NCBI GenBank assembly: GCA_964387585.1
Contig: CAYLWW010000006.1
Coordinates: 1-28,647, forward strand
Direction of reading: 5' to 3'
Length of the DNA: 28,647 bases
Origin: CAYLWW01 sp964387585
GTDB lineage: Bacteria > Pseudomonadota > Alphaproteobacteria > Rickettsiales > Midichloriaceae
The notes below the pieces were generated by a model. It worked only from the letters and a program-made list of their open reading frames with translations. It searched no databases and had not been told where the DNA came from. A program made the translations under genes and the position numbers. Positions 1 to 8,425 of the stretch are shown in pieces (position 1 is the stretch's first letter; each line of letters begins with the position of its first letter).

Positions 1-289
1 CGCTCATACCCTGAAATATAGATGATTCCTGAGGTAAATAACCTATTCCTAGTCTCGCTCTTTGATACATAGGTAGTTTAGTAATATCCTTACCATCTAA
101 AGTTATTTTCCCTGATTGAGGTCGAATTAAGCCAGCTATCATATAAAAAGATGTGCTTTTCCCAGCCCCATTAGGTCCTAATAAGCCTACTATCTCTGAT
201 TTTTGAATTTCTAAAGTTAGGTTTTTTACTACTTTGCGGTTATTATAGCTTTTTTCTAAGTTGATTGTCGCTAGCATAACTTTATCCAT
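1..289 (-). CDS. lptB: LptB-like lipopolysaccharide-export ABC ATPase (5' part only)
   Basis: Only the first 96 codons lie in the window; the rest runs off the left edge. The protein carries the ABC Walker A GPNGAGKST at residues 38-46 and a Q-loop region GYLPQESSIF, with GLIRPQSGKITLDG between them, the arrangement of LptB. LptB is the cytoplasmic ATPase that, with LptFG, extracts lipopolysaccharide from the inner membrane and drives it over the LptC-LptA bridge. The start is the ATG at 289; a second in-frame ATG four codons later (277) is possible, and a stop lies seven codons upstream. The identification rests on the N-terminal third only, so another branch of the ABC family (such as a LivF/LivG type) cannot be fully excluded. 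Confidence 0.8.
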   Translation of the reverse strand, partial: MDKVMLATINLEKSYNNRKVVKNLTLEIQKSEIVGLLGPNGAGKSTSFYMIAGLIRPQSGKITLDGKDITKLPMYQRARLGIGYLPQESSIFQGMS

Positions 290-472
290 ATCTTTATTAA
301 TGCCATAAACCTATGGTAAAGAGAGATTTGGCACTTCCACTTACCTCTCCTATAACGATTTATCTCACTCGCTCTTAGCACTTGTGACTTAAGCGCAGGA
401 AAATAAAAAATAATATTTTGTGATAGGTGCTAACAAGGCTAGTTAAGCAAAAACTATATAAAAATAGTATGG

Positions 473-564
473 CTTTGAGACTTTCAACTATTAATAATAT
501 AGGTTCTGCAACTTCACTACTCACTTTTCTAGCAAATGCCAAAATCTCCTTAGTATATAATCTT
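473..564 (-). repeat. Candidate dispersed intergenic repeat, copy A (3' of ftsH)
   Basis: Read on the minus strand, this stretch begins 3 nt after the ftsH stop with TATATACTAAGGAGA, continues to CCTATATTATTAATAG and ends GTTGAAAGTCTCAAAG. The same three blocks in the same order occur directly after the flgC stop at 13968-14072, with different spacer lengths. It has no open frame of note. The rest of the 278-bp gap up to lptB contains no recognisable gene. I infer a degenerate repeat; a chance likeness of AT-rich sequence remains possible. Confidence 0.4.
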
Positions 565-567
565 AAT

Positions 568-2523
568 TTAGATTAAGGGCACTGAAGATGTTCTATTAGA
601 AGGTGTTTGTTTAGCTTCTTCTCTTATATTTTCTTTTTCTGTTATTTGATTATCGCTACCCTTATTGTCAGGGTTTTTCTCACTGTTGCTACCTTCTCCT
701 AAATTACCCCTACTTATCTGCTTACCTAATATCACTTGTTTTATTTCTTCAGCTGTAAGAGTTTCGTATTCCAATAAAGCGCTTGCTAGCAAATGCAGTT
801 GCTCTAAGTTAGTACTCAATATATCTTTAGCTAATTTATATCCTTCATCAAGAAATCTTTTAATTTCATTATCTATTTTAGTTGATAAAGCTTCTGAAAT
901 TGAATTATTTCTCCCCATACTATGACCTAAAAATACTTCTTCTTTTTCATCACCAACCAATACAGGTCCTATTTCTGAGCTTAATCCCCATTGAGTTACC
1001 ATACGCCTTGCTAATGAGGTAGCGGCTTTTATATCGCTACTAGCTCCAGTAGTTATGTTTTCTGGGCCAAATATAAGCTCCTCAGCTACTCTTCCGCCCA
1101 TAGCTACCGCTATATCTGCTTCTAGTCTTTTTAAGCTAGTGGAATAGCGGTCTCCCTCCGGTAGTCTCATTGTTACTCCTAAAGCTCTGCCCCTAGGAAT
1201 AATAGTTGCTTTATGTAGAGGATCAGAAGCTGGAAGATATATGGTGACTAAAGCATGTCCGCCTTCATGATAAGCTGTGAGTTTTTTCTCATCTTCATTC
1301 ATAATAATAGAACGTCTTTCAGCACCCATCATGACTTTATCTTTTGCTGATTCTAAAATTTCCATACTTACGCAATCTTTATTCAATCTAGCTGCCATTA
1401 GCGCTGCTTCATTTACTAAATTTGCTAAGTCTGCTCCGGCAAAGCCAGGAGTTCCCCTAGCTAATACTCTTAAATCTACTGTTGGAGCAAGAGGTATTTT
1501 TTTGCTATGAACTTTTAATATTTGCTCTCTTCCATTGATATCAGGTATAGTAACCGTAATTTGCCTATCAAAACGTCCAGGGCGTAATAAAGCTGGATCG
1601 AGAACATCAGGTCTATTTGTAGCTGCTATTACTATAACACCCTCATTATCTGAGAAACCATCCATTTCTACTAACATTTGATTTAGAGTCTGTTCACGCT
1701 CGTCGTTACCTCCGCCTAATCCAGCTCCTCTATGTCTACCTACAGCATCTATTTCATCTATAAATAAAATACATGGAGCTTGTTTTTTAGCTTGACTGAA
1801 CATATCTCGAACTCTGCTAGCTCCTACACCTACAAACATTTCAACGAAGTCAGAACCTGAAATAGTGAAGAAAGGAACTCCAGCTTCTCCAGCTATAGCT
1901 CTAGCAAGAAGAGTTTTACCAGTTCCTGGTGAACCTACTAGCAAACAGCCTTTAGGAATCTTGCCACCTAATTTTTGAAATTTTAATGGGTCTCTAAGGA
2001 AATCAACTATTTCTTTTAGTTCTTCTTTGGCTTCATCTATTCCTGCTACATCAGCAAAAGTTACTTTGTTATTTTCTGATACTAAACGAGCTTTAGACTT
2101 ACCAAACCCCATGGCTTTTCCACCACCTTGCATACTACGCATAAAGTATATCCATATTCCAGCTAGTAAGAATACTGGGAACCAAGATATTATTACAGAG
2201 AAAAAACTACCTAACGATGTTTCAGTCGGGACCACATCGATTTTAACGTTTTTACTATATAGTTGATCAATTAAGTGAGGATAAAAATTTGGAGATAAGG
2301 TACTAAAGGCTTTCCCATCCTTATCTTTACCTTCTATAAGACTACCGCGTATTGATACTTCTTTTACATTATTGTTTTCAACTTGTAATAAAAAGTCCGA
2401 GAAAGCAATCTTTCTTGAATTTAAGCTTACATCTGAAAGGACGTTATACAAAATAGCTAATAAACTAATAATTATTAACCAAATGAATAAATTTCCCCCA
2501 GGTTTTTGTAAATTTTTTATCAT
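568..2523 (-). CDS. ftsH: ATP-dependent zinc metalloprotease FtsH
   Basis: 651 aa, full length for the family. It is an inner-membrane AAA+ protease that degrades misfolded membrane proteins and short-lived regulators. Two membrane segments are visible (about residues 11-30 and 107-127) flanking a short periplasmic domain. The AAA module has Walker A GSPGTGKT (197-204), the pore motif FVGVGASR (230-237), Walker B ILFIDEIDA (252-260) and the second region of homology ATNRPDVLDPALLRPGRFD (301-319). The zinc site is HEGGH (419-423), with Asp497 in TGASSDIKAA as the probable third ligand; the usual motif is HEAGH, so Ala is Gly here. The C-terminal 45 residues are polar and low in complexity. The ATG at 2523 directly precedes the membrane anchor. 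A 236-bp gap separates it from adk upstream, so it is probably transcribed alone. Confidence 0.97.
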   Translation of the reverse strand: MIKNLQKPGGNLFIWLIIISLLAILYNVLSDVSLNSRKIAFSDFLLQVENNNVKEVSIRGSLIEGKDKDGKAFSTLSPNFYPHLIDQLYSKNVKIDVVPTETSLGSFFSVIISWFPVFLLAGIWIYFMRSMQGGGKAMGFGKSKARLVSENNKVTFADVAGIDEAKEELKEIVDFLRDPLKFQKLGGKIPKGCLLVGSPGTGKTLLARAIAGEAGVPFFTISGSDFVEMFVGVGASRVRDMFSQAKKQAPCILFIDEIDAVGRHRGAGLGGGNDEREQTLNQMLVEMDGFSDNEGVIVIAATNRPDVLDPALLRPGRFDRQITVTIPDINGREQILKVHSKKIPLAPTVDLRVLARGTPGFAGADLANLVNEAALMAARLNKDCVSMEILESAKDKVMMGAERRSIIMNEDEKKLTAYHEGGHALVTIYLPASDPLHKATIIPRGRALGVTMRLPEGDRYSTSLKRLEADIAVAMGGRVAEELIFGPENITTGASSDIKAATSLARRMVTQWGLSSEIGPVLVGDEKEEVFLGHSMGRNNSISEALSTKIDNEIKRFLDEGYKLAKDILSTNLEQLHLLASALLEYETLTAEEIKQVILGKQISRGNLGEGSNSEKNPDNKGSDNQITEKENIREEAKQTPSNRTSSVPLI

Positions 2524-2703
2524 TGTTTTTATATTAATTAAGTTCTATTCAATTAATTTTTTATTATTATTTATGCGGTTTCAATATAATAAAATTTACT
2601 TGCCAATTAAATTTTTTATAAACTACATTCTATTCCTTGTTTAGTATGTTGTATACTTAAATTAAATGATTTCTAATATTAAAAGTCGAACTATTATATA
2701 TAT

Positions 2704-2732
2704 TATTATATCACTAAGCAAGTGATATAATA
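2704..2732 (-). terminator. Hairpin at the 3' end of adk
   Basis: A perfect 12-bp stem (2704-2715 with 2721-2732, core TTATATCACT) closes a 5-nt loop 28 nt beyond the adk stop. There is no run of T after it on the minus strand, so it may stabilise the mRNA end rather than be a classical rho-independent terminator. Confidence 0.5.
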
Positions 2733-2759
2733 TAACAAGTTATATTGATATATTAAAAA

Positions 2760-3407
2760 TTATATGCTTTCAGTGATATTTAAAAACACTTTTGCTATAT
2801 CTTGCATCCCATTGACGTTTATAAGATTATTTCTATTTGTATAATACTCAATCAACGGCTGAGTTTGTTCTTTATAGATATTCATTCGTTGTTCTACTAC
2901 TTCTTTTTTATCATCTGTTCTCTGTATAAATTCGATTCCATCGCATATATCGCATTTACCATCTATTTTAGTAGGTGAATAAATATGATTATAAACCTTT
3001 TTGCAGTTTTTACATAAAAAACGTGAACTTAACCTATTAATTAATTCCTTGGCTTTAACTTCTATATTAATAATATAGACCTTTTTGTTAGGTAAAAAAT
3101 CTTTAATTATTTTAGTTAATTCCTCTGCTTGAATTATAGTACGAGGGAAGCCGTCTAATATGAAGCCATTAACACAGTCATCTTGTATGATGCGTTGTTT
3201 AACAATTGTTGCAACTATTTCGTCATTAACTAAATTTCCAGATGATATAATGGACTTTACTTGTTTAGCTAATGGGCCATTATCAGTAGAGGTAAAGGTC
3301 CGTAATATTTCACCTGTAGATAATATAGGTATGTTATACTTTTGACTAAGTAAACTAGCTTGCGTTCCTTTACCAACTCCAGGAGCCCCTAATAAAACCA
3401 ATATCAT
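2760..3407 (-). CDS. adk: Adenylate kinase
   Basis: 215 aa, the usual length of the long bacterial form. It catalyses ATP + AMP = 2 ADP in the cytoplasm. The P-loop GAPGVGKGT is at 7-15, the AMP-binding GFPRT at 86-90, and the LID domain has four cysteines (132, 135, 152, 155) spaced as in zinc-binding adenylate kinases of AT-rich and Gram-positive bacteria. The ATG at 3407 places the P-loop normally close to the N-terminus. In many bacteria adk sits in the ribosomal-protein operon beside secY. Here it stands between ftsH and trcR on the same strand, with a terminator-like hairpin on each side, so it is probably monocistronic. Confidence 0.97.
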   Translation of the reverse strand: MILVLLGAPGVGKGTQASLLSQKYNIPILSTGEILRTFTSTDNGPLAKQVKSIISSGNLVNDEIVATIVKQRIIQDDCVNGFILDGFPRTIIQAEELTKIIKDFLPNKKVYIINIEVKAKELINRLSSRFLCKNCKKVYNHIYSPTKIDGKCDICDGIEFIQRTDDKKEVVEQRMNIYKEQTQPLIEYYTNRNNLINVNGMQDIAKVFLNITESI

Positions 3408-3454
3408 CTTTAACGTATTTTATTTATAACTTGTTAACTAGATCAACTTTATTT

Positions 3455-3474
3455 AAAAAATAGCCTATAGGCTA
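3455..3474 (-). terminator. Rho-independent terminator of trcR
   Basis: On the minus strand, five bases after the trcR stop, the palindrome TAGCCTATAGGCTA is followed by six T. This is the clearest rho-independent terminator in the window (GC-containing stem, tetraloop, T-tract) and separates trcR from adk. Confidence 0.75.
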
Positions 3475-3478
3475 AGCA

Positions 3479-4042
3479 CTAAACTATTTCTTTTAAGCTC
3501 TCAATAGTTTTTTGCTTTTTCTTTGCTATTTCATATGTTTGGTTTAACTCGGTTTGTGAACATAATCCAAGTAAAACTGGATCTTTTGCTTTAAGATTAT
3601 TGGAATTCCAATGAGTTTTATCTCGAACAGACATTATAGTGTTCTTAGTAGTACCTATTAATTTTACTATTTGATTATCTGTTAACTCTGGACAATGTTT
3701 TAATAACCATACTATAGCGTCAGGTTTATCTTGACGTTTAGCTACTGGTGTATACTTACCCTTCCTTTTCTTTTGTTGCTCGTGCATTATAGTTGATGCC
3801 ATGCTTTCAAGCAGCGTAAGCTTGTTAGTAGGATTTTTTTCACAGCGTTTGATTTCTTCTCGAGATAATTGCCCCATATTAATGGGATCAATACCTTTAA
3901 TTCCTTTCGCCACATCACCATCAGCAATTGCTTTTGCTTCTAATAAGTGCAAGCCACAAAATTCAGCAATTTGTTCGAAAGTAAGCGTAGTATTCTCTAT
4001 TAACCATATGGCTGTAGCTTTAGGCATTAATGGTGTTGCCAT
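3479..4042 (-). CDS. trcR: DUF1013 protein, cell-cycle transcriptional regulator TrcR
   Basis: 187 aa. The N-terminal region PKATAIWLIENTTLTFEQIA and the later DPINMGQLS are typical of DUF1013, a family nearly confined to Alphaproteobacteria and named TrcR in recent annotation. Two similar helix-turn-helix-like units are visible: residues 8-64 (AIWLIENTTLTFEQIAEFCG ... DPINMGQLSREEI) and 106-167 (AIVWLLKHCPELTDNQIVKL ... DPVLLGLCSQTEL). They are joined by a basic linker (KKRKGKYTPVAKR), which suggests an internal duplication and fits nucleic-acid binding. The ATG at 4042 gives the MATPLMPKAT start usual in the family. Upstream is a 224-bp AT-only gap; a clear terminator follows. Its regulatory targets cannot be told from the sequence. 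Confidence 0.88.
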   Translation of the reverse strand: MATPLMPKATAIWLIENTTLTFEQIAEFCGLHLLEAKAIADGDVAKGIKGIDPINMGQLSREEIKRCEKNPTNKLTLLESMASTIMHEQQKKRKGKYTPVAKRQDKPDAIVWLLKHCPELTDNQIVKLIGTTKNTIMSVRDKTHWNSNNLKAKDPVLLGLCSQTELNQTYEIAKKKQKTIESLKEIV

Positions 4043-4266
4043 ATAAAATATTTTTCTTAATTTAAGTTATTAATATTTTTTTATAAAAAATATGCGAAGG
4101 TTCTTAGGTTAAACCATTACGCTGAAATTTACAATTTTATTATAAAAAAATTTAAGTATAGATTATTTTACAATTCAAATTTATTAATATTAATTAACAT
4201 TGAATTATGCTGTTTTAAATTATAATTCAAGAAAAAAATTTTTTAATCTAAGTGTATTGCTTTAAA

Positions 4267-4593
4267 TTATTTAGTTTGTTGGTTAACCCAGTCGATAAAA
4301 TCATTTGAATAATGCTTGCCTACCGCTAGCTCAAATATAGCAGGATTTTTATATGGATGCAATTGGCGAACTCTAAGAATAGTTTCATTTACTAATTCAG
4401 TTTTGGTCTTAATTATTAAAGCATACTCATTACTTTCTATTATTTCATTTTGCCATTCATATAAGCTAGCTATTATTGGCAATATATTTGCACATGCTAT
4501 TAATTTTTCCTTTATCAAGTAGTGTGATAAAGATTTTGCTTTTTCTAGATTATCTATAGTAGTATAGATTATACTTAGTTCAGAATTTTGCAT
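4267..4593 (-). CDS. cutA: CutA-like divalent-cation tolerance protein
   Basis: 108 aa, the normal size of this small trimeric ferredoxin-like-fold family. Diagnostic segments are CANILPIIASLYEWQNEI (33-50, the A-x-I-x-P...Y-W-x-G/N signature), ALIIKTK (58-64) and HPYKNPAIFEL (79-89). CutA was linked to copper tolerance in E. coli; its biochemical function is still uncertain, and PII-like signalling roles have been proposed for the fold. The start is ATG 4593. It is divergent from mrp, with a 189-bp region between them holding a perfect 10-bp inverted repeat. Confidence 0.92.
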   Translation of the reverse strand: MQNSELSIIYTTIDNLEKAKSLSHYLIKEKLIACANILPIIASLYEWQNEIIESNEYALIIKTKTELVNETILRVRQLHPYKNPAIFELAVGKHYSNDFIDWVNQQTK

Positions 4594-4687
4594 TACTTAT
4601 CTATATTAAAAAGTGATTTAGTTAGCTTGTTTATTATGATATATTGTAATTATTTAGATCTTATAACATAGCTTTAAAAATACTGGT

Positions 4688-4713
4688 ATACTATTTTGAC
4701 TTTAAAATAGTAT
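4688..4713. promoter_or_regulatory. Perfect inverted repeat in the cutA/mrp divergent region
   Basis: ATACTATTTT and AAAATAGTAT form a perfect 10-bp inverted repeat with a 6-nt spacer, midway between two divergently transcribed genes. A T-tract is absent on both sides, so a terminator is unlikely; an operator or a 5'-UTR hairpin of mrp is possible. TTGACT hexamers overlap the repeat (4697) and follow it (4734), without a convincing -10 partner. Confidence 0.4.
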
Positions 4714-4782
4714 CTCTCACTAACTCATTATTTTTGACTGGTAAATTTTTATAAATTTATGCACTTATATACTTAAATTATT

Positions 4783-5937
4783 ATGTCTGAAGATATTCTT
4801 AAGCAAGTTATAGAAATTGCTTCCAAAATTAATTTAGCTGATTATAGGGGAAAATTTTTAAATGATTATTTAAAACATGTTAAATTTAATTCAGAAAATT
4901 GCACTTTAAAACTGATATTTGAATTTGATTTTATTAATTCTCAAGAGGATTTTGATAAGATTAAGCTTTTAGTAGATAGTTATATTGAGCAAGTTAAGTC
5001 TATAATACCGATTATTTCTAATATACAATTGATGTTTGCTAATCATTTAGCTAAATCTGATAATGCTATAAAAAATAAAATTCAAAATAAGAAAATACGT
5101 TTGGATTGTGCTAAAAGGATCATTTTAGTTGCTTCTGGCAAAGGAGGAGTAGGAAAATCAACTATAAGTGTCAATTTAGCTTTAGCTTTGGCTGAAATGG
5201 GTTTCAAAATAGGCTTATTAGATGCTGATATTTATGGTCCATCTATACCACGTATGTTAGGCCTTTTGGAAGTTGGTGAAGTGAAAGTTGAAAAAGAGGT
5301 ATTCATTCCATTTCGTAAATATAATCTAAATATTATGTCTATGGGATTTCTTATGCCTCAAGATAAAGCTGTAATTTGGCGTGGCCCAATGATAACCAAA
5401 ATGTTACAACAGCTTCTAATGCGTACTGATTGGTGGCAAAAAAGCTTGTTAAAACTAAAAAAAGAGCCTCTTGATTTTCTTATAATTGATACTCCCCCAG
5501 GCACAGGTGATGTTCACCTTAGTTTAGCTGAGAATTATCATATCGATGGCGCTATAGTTGTTTCAACTCCACAGCAAGTAGCATTAGCTGATACAAAAAA
5601 ATCAATAGATATGCTCCATAAGTTAGATATTCCTATATTAGGGATAATTGAAAACATGAGTTATTTAGAAGTAGAAGATTTTCAATCAATAAAATTATCT
5701 AAGGATAATTTAGATGGGGAAAATAGGCGCAAATATATCTTTGGCCAAAATAATGTAGCTAATTATGCTAAAGAATCTCAAATTCCCTTGATTGCCCAGG
5801 TACCAATAAGTCCTGAAATCTCGAATATAATGGATAACGGCAAGTCTTTATTTAAATCTGATTCTAATCAAAATTTAAAAGAAGTGTTCTTGAGGATAGG
5901 AAAAATAGCTAGCGATTATTTTTTAATTGATAGTTAA
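4783..5937 (+). CDS. mrp: Mrp/ApbC-family iron-sulfur cluster carrier ATPase
   Basis: 384 aa. A cytoplasmic P-loop NTPase of the Mrp/NBP35 group that carries Fe-S clusters to target proteins. Residues 1-90 are a degenerate MIP18/DUF59-type domain. The ATPase core has the deviant Walker A SGKGGVGKST (118-127), switch I LLDADIYGPSIPRMLG (145-160), GPMITKMLQQLL (201-212) and Walker B DTPPGTGD (236-243). In most Mrp/ApbC proteins a CxxC pair that bridges the cluster between two subunits follows the ENMSY motif. Here the stretch from ENMSY (290-294) to YIFG (318-321) contains no cysteine. Other cysteines exist (40, 109) but not at that position. Start ATG 4783. It is followed by a tRNA on the opposite strand. 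Confidence 0.93.
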   Translation: MSEDILKQVIEIASKINLADYRGKFLNDYLKHVKFNSENCTLKLIFEFDFINSQEDFDKIKLLVDSYIEQVKSIIPIISNIQLMFANHLAKSDNAIKNKIQNKKIRLDCAKRIILVASGKGGVGKSTISVNLALALAEMGFKIGLLDADIYGPSIPRMLGLLEVGEVKVEKEVFIPFRKYNLNIMSMGFLMPQDKAVIWRGPMITKMLQQLLMRTDWWQKSLLKLKKEPLDFLIIDTPPGTGDVHLSLAENYHIDGAIVVSTPQQVALADTKKSIDMLHKLDIPILGIIENMSYLEVEDFQSIKLSKDNLDGENRRKYIFGQNNVANYAKESQIPLIAQVPISPEISNIMDNGKSLFKSDSNQNLKEVFLRIGKIASDYFLIDS

Positions 5938-5954
5938 TAAAACTAAAAAATATT

Positions 5955-6029
5955 TGGCTGGGGTAGATGGATTCGAACCACCGAATGCTGGTATCAAAAA
6001 CCAGTGCCTTACCACTTGGCTATACCCCA
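5955..6029 (-). tRNA. tRNA-Gln (anticodon UUG)
   Basis: The reverse complement folds as a complete cloverleaf. The acceptor TGGGGTA pairs with TACCCCA, the D arm is GCCAAGTGGTAAGGC, and the anticodon stem CTGGT/ACCAG encloses the loop TTTTGAT with anticodon TTG. The T arm contains GGTTCGAATC. G is the discriminator base, and a CCA end is encoded (5955-5957). It lies 17 bp past the mrp stop and is convergent with mrp. I see no sign that it serves as an integration site. Confidence 0.96.
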
Positions 6030-6070
6030 ACTTTTTAAAGCAAATAGCTGAAATTTTTTGCTAGCAGAGT

Positions 6071-6095
6071 AAAACTATATTAGATATAGTTTTTT
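6071..6095 (+). terminator. Terminator-like hairpin in the tRNA-Gln/hemA gap
   Basis: AAAACTATAT and ATATAGTTTT form a 10-bp stem with a 3-nt loop, followed by T on the plus strand. It can end plus-strand transcripts that pass mrp. The rest of the 6030-6312 gap is AT-only sequence with a TATAAT at 6147-6152 as a possible -10 element for hemA; no good -35 is visible. Confidence 0.45.
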
Positions 6096-6312
6096 GACAA
6101 CATAATTTTTTATTTTTTTATTAACTTAATAAAGTTATTGCTGTAATATAATAGCGCTTAAAACTACCTAAGTATATAATAACATAATGAAAATGCATAA
6201 AAATATCCCTATAATTATTCTTTAGAAAATATTATAATTTTTATACATTCATATAATGTACTTATAAAATTACTTCATAAATCAATTATAATTTAAATAT
6301 TTTTTAAAAATT

Positions 6313-7533
6313 ATGCTAAATTTGGAGCTCAAAACTGAGAAATCCGATTATTTAAGTATATTTACTGATGTAATCAATGCGGTCAAAAACGAAAATCGTT
6401 TCCGAATTTTTACTGAATTGGAATATGTCAGTGGTAAATTTCCTTTAGCTTACGCTAAGAAATTGGAAAAATATATAACTGTTTGGTGTAGTAATGACTA
6501 TCTAGGGATGGGTCATCATCCTAAGGTGATTGAGAGTATGATAGAGACTGCAAGGAAAATGGGGGTAGGGGCTGGGGGTACTCGTAATATTTCCGGCACT
6601 AATTCCCCTATAAGTGATCTTGAAAATGAATTAGCTATACTGCATAATAAGGAAGCAGCTTTAGTTTTTACATCTGGGTATATAGCAAATCAGGCTACTT
6701 TGGGTGTAATATCTAAAATCATGCCTAATTGTGTTATATTTTCTGACCAGGATAATCATGCATCTATTATTCACGGCATAAGAGATAGCAGATTAAATAA
6801 GGAGATTTTTAATCATAATGATATGCAAGATTTAGAGGCTAGATTACAAAAATATCCTTTAGAACAGCATAAGATAATTGTATTTGAATCAGTTTATTCT
6901 ATGAGTGGTGAGATAGTAAAGCTATCTGAAATATGTAATTTAGCTCTACATTATAATGCTTTAACATATATAGATGAAGTTCATTCTGTAGGTTTATATG
7001 GTAATCAGGGCTCTGGCATAGCTTCTTTACTTGGTTTAAGTAATAATATAGATATAATACAAGGTACTTTAGCCAAGGCTTTTGGTGTAATCGGTGGTTA
7101 TATAGCAGCAAAAAGAGAAATAATAGATGCTATAAGAAGCTTAGCTTCAGGTTTTATATTTACTACTGCCTTGCCACCTGCTATTTCTGCTGCTGCAGTT
7201 TCCAGCATAAGGCAATTAAAGCAAGATGATGAAAAAAGAGCTTTACATAAAAAAATGGTAAACTATGTAAAAAAAGAATTGGGTAAAGCTAATATACCAT
7301 TTTTAGATTACGGTACCCACATAATTCCTGTAATGGTAGGGAACGCAAAAATCTCTAGGATGATATGCGAAAAGCTTTTGAATGATTTTGGCATTTATTT
7401 ACAAAATATCAATTTTCCTACTGTACCTAAAGGAAGTGAGCGTTTGCGTATTACTCCAACTCCTTTGCATACTGAAGAAATGGCTGATTCTTTAGTATAT
7501 GCCTTAAAAAAAGTATGGGAATACTATATGTAA
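6313..7533 (+). CDS. hemA: 5-aminolevulinate synthase
   Basis: 406 aa, the standard alphaproteobacterial length. It is a PLP enzyme condensing glycine and succinyl-CoA to 5-aminolevulinate, the first step of haem synthesis by the C4 route. The sequence shows VWCSNDYLGMGHHP (57-70), GAGGTRNISGT (86-96) and IDEVHSVGLYGNQGSGI (220-236), with Asp221 and His224 in the cofactor region. GTLAKAFG (251-258) follows, in which Lys255 should form the Schiff base with PLP. RLRITPTPLHT (378-388) is the usual C-terminal motif. The alternative member of the same fold, 2-amino-3-ketobutyrate CoA ligase or BioF, is less likely given the close match of these motifs to ALAS. Start ATG 6313. It stands alone, preceded by a 282-bp AT-rich gap. 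Confidence 0.96.
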   Translation: MLNLELKTEKSDYLSIFTDVINAVKNENRFRIFTELEYVSGKFPLAYAKKLEKYITVWCSNDYLGMGHHPKVIESMIETARKMGVGAGGTRNISGTNSPISDLENELAILHNKEAALVFTSGYIANQATLGVISKIMPNCVIFSDQDNHASIIHGIRDSRLNKEIFNHNDMQDLEARLQKYPLEQHKIIVFESVYSMSGEIVKLSEICNLALHYNALTYIDEVHSVGLYGNQGSGIASLLGLSNNIDIIQGTLAKAFGVIGGYIAAKREIIDAIRSLASGFIFTTALPPAISAAAVSSIRQLKQDDEKRALHKKMVNYVKKELGKANIPFLDYGTHIIPVMVGNAKISRMICEKLLNDFGIYLQNINFPTVPKGSERLRITPTPLHTEEMADSLVYALKKVWEYYM

Positions 7534-7621
7534 GGAAGGCATTTTTAGTTTTACCTATGTTAAAACTTATACACAATTATTTAAATTATTTACTTATAAT
7601 TTTTAATTATAAATTAGGCTT

Positions 7622-8350
7622 ATGTTAGAGAATTATTTATCAGTACTAAACAACACTTTATTACTGATAAAACAACATTATAAAAGTTATCTTTTATCGA
7701 TTTTTACTGCATTATTTATTTGCTGCTCATTATCTATACTTATATTTAAGTTAATAATAGGCGTATTGCCCAATAATATTGAGGAAATAAAAAATATATC
7801 TGATTTTAATGATTTGATATCTTATATATCTCCTTCAGTTTTATTGATAATTTTATTAAGTATTTTATTTATAAGTTCGATTTTTCAATCTATTATTTAT
7901 AGTATGTTGGCTTATATTACTTTGCATAATAATGCTAATAAAGCTAATGATAGTATAGGAAGTTTTGTTTGGAAGCAGGTTAATAAGTTATTAATACCAA
8001 TCTTTTTTCGTGATATAATAGTATTTAGTTTAATGATTCTGCTTGTTTTACCAGGAATTGTTGCATCTATATTTTTGTCATTTGTGGAGAGCTTTATAGT
8101 AATACGTCAGTTAAATATATCGGCTTCTATGTCTAGTAGTATTAGATTAGCTAAAATTAATTTTAAAACTTTATTGTTACTGTTTATTACTTTGCAATTT
8201 ATACCTCATTCATTAATTCACTTAATAAATGGCTTTTCCGGTGTGTTATCATTCTTTGCATTGATAGTAATAAATACCATTTTAAAAATTGCTTTATTAG
8301 TTTTATTCATTTCAAGTTCTCAAGAAGAGGGAGTGGCTACTAAAGATTAA
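7622..8350 (+). CDS. Multi-pass inner-membrane protein, YciC/DUF975-like topology
   Basis: 242 aa with about five hydrophobic segments (near residues 23-47, 71-97, 130-155, 182-200, 207-231). The stretch LPGIVASIFLSFVESFIVI, then a polar turn and SSIRLAKINFKTLLLLF, has the P-G-I...F...S...L..NF layout seen in YciC-like and GP-PDE-membrane-domain proteins. The likeness is weak and structural; no catalytic residues are visible. Start ATG 7622, 88 bp after hemA and 75 bp before recO, all on the same strand, so co-transcription is possible. Function unknown. Confidence 0.75.
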   Translation: MLENYLSVLNNTLLLIKQHYKSYLLSIFTALFICCSLSILIFKLIIGVLPNNIEEIKNISDFNDLISYISPSVLLIILLSILFISSIFQSIIYSMLAYITLHNNANKANDSIGSFVWKQVNKLLIPIFFRDIIVFSLMILLVLPGIVASIFLSFVESFIVIRQLNISASMSSSIRLAKINFKTLLLLFITLQFIPHSLIHLINGFSGVLSFFALIVINTILKIALLVLFISSSQEEGVATKD

Positions 8351-8425
8351 ACTATTTATTCGATTTAAGATTAAATTGAATAACTTACCCTGTGTTAATG
8401 GTGTTAACAATGATTGATAATTATC

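Noticed and set aside
5955..6029. tRNA-Gln as an integration site for a genomic island.
   Set aside because: No integrase, no direct repeat of the tRNA 3' end and no mobile genes nearby; mrp and hemA flank it directly.
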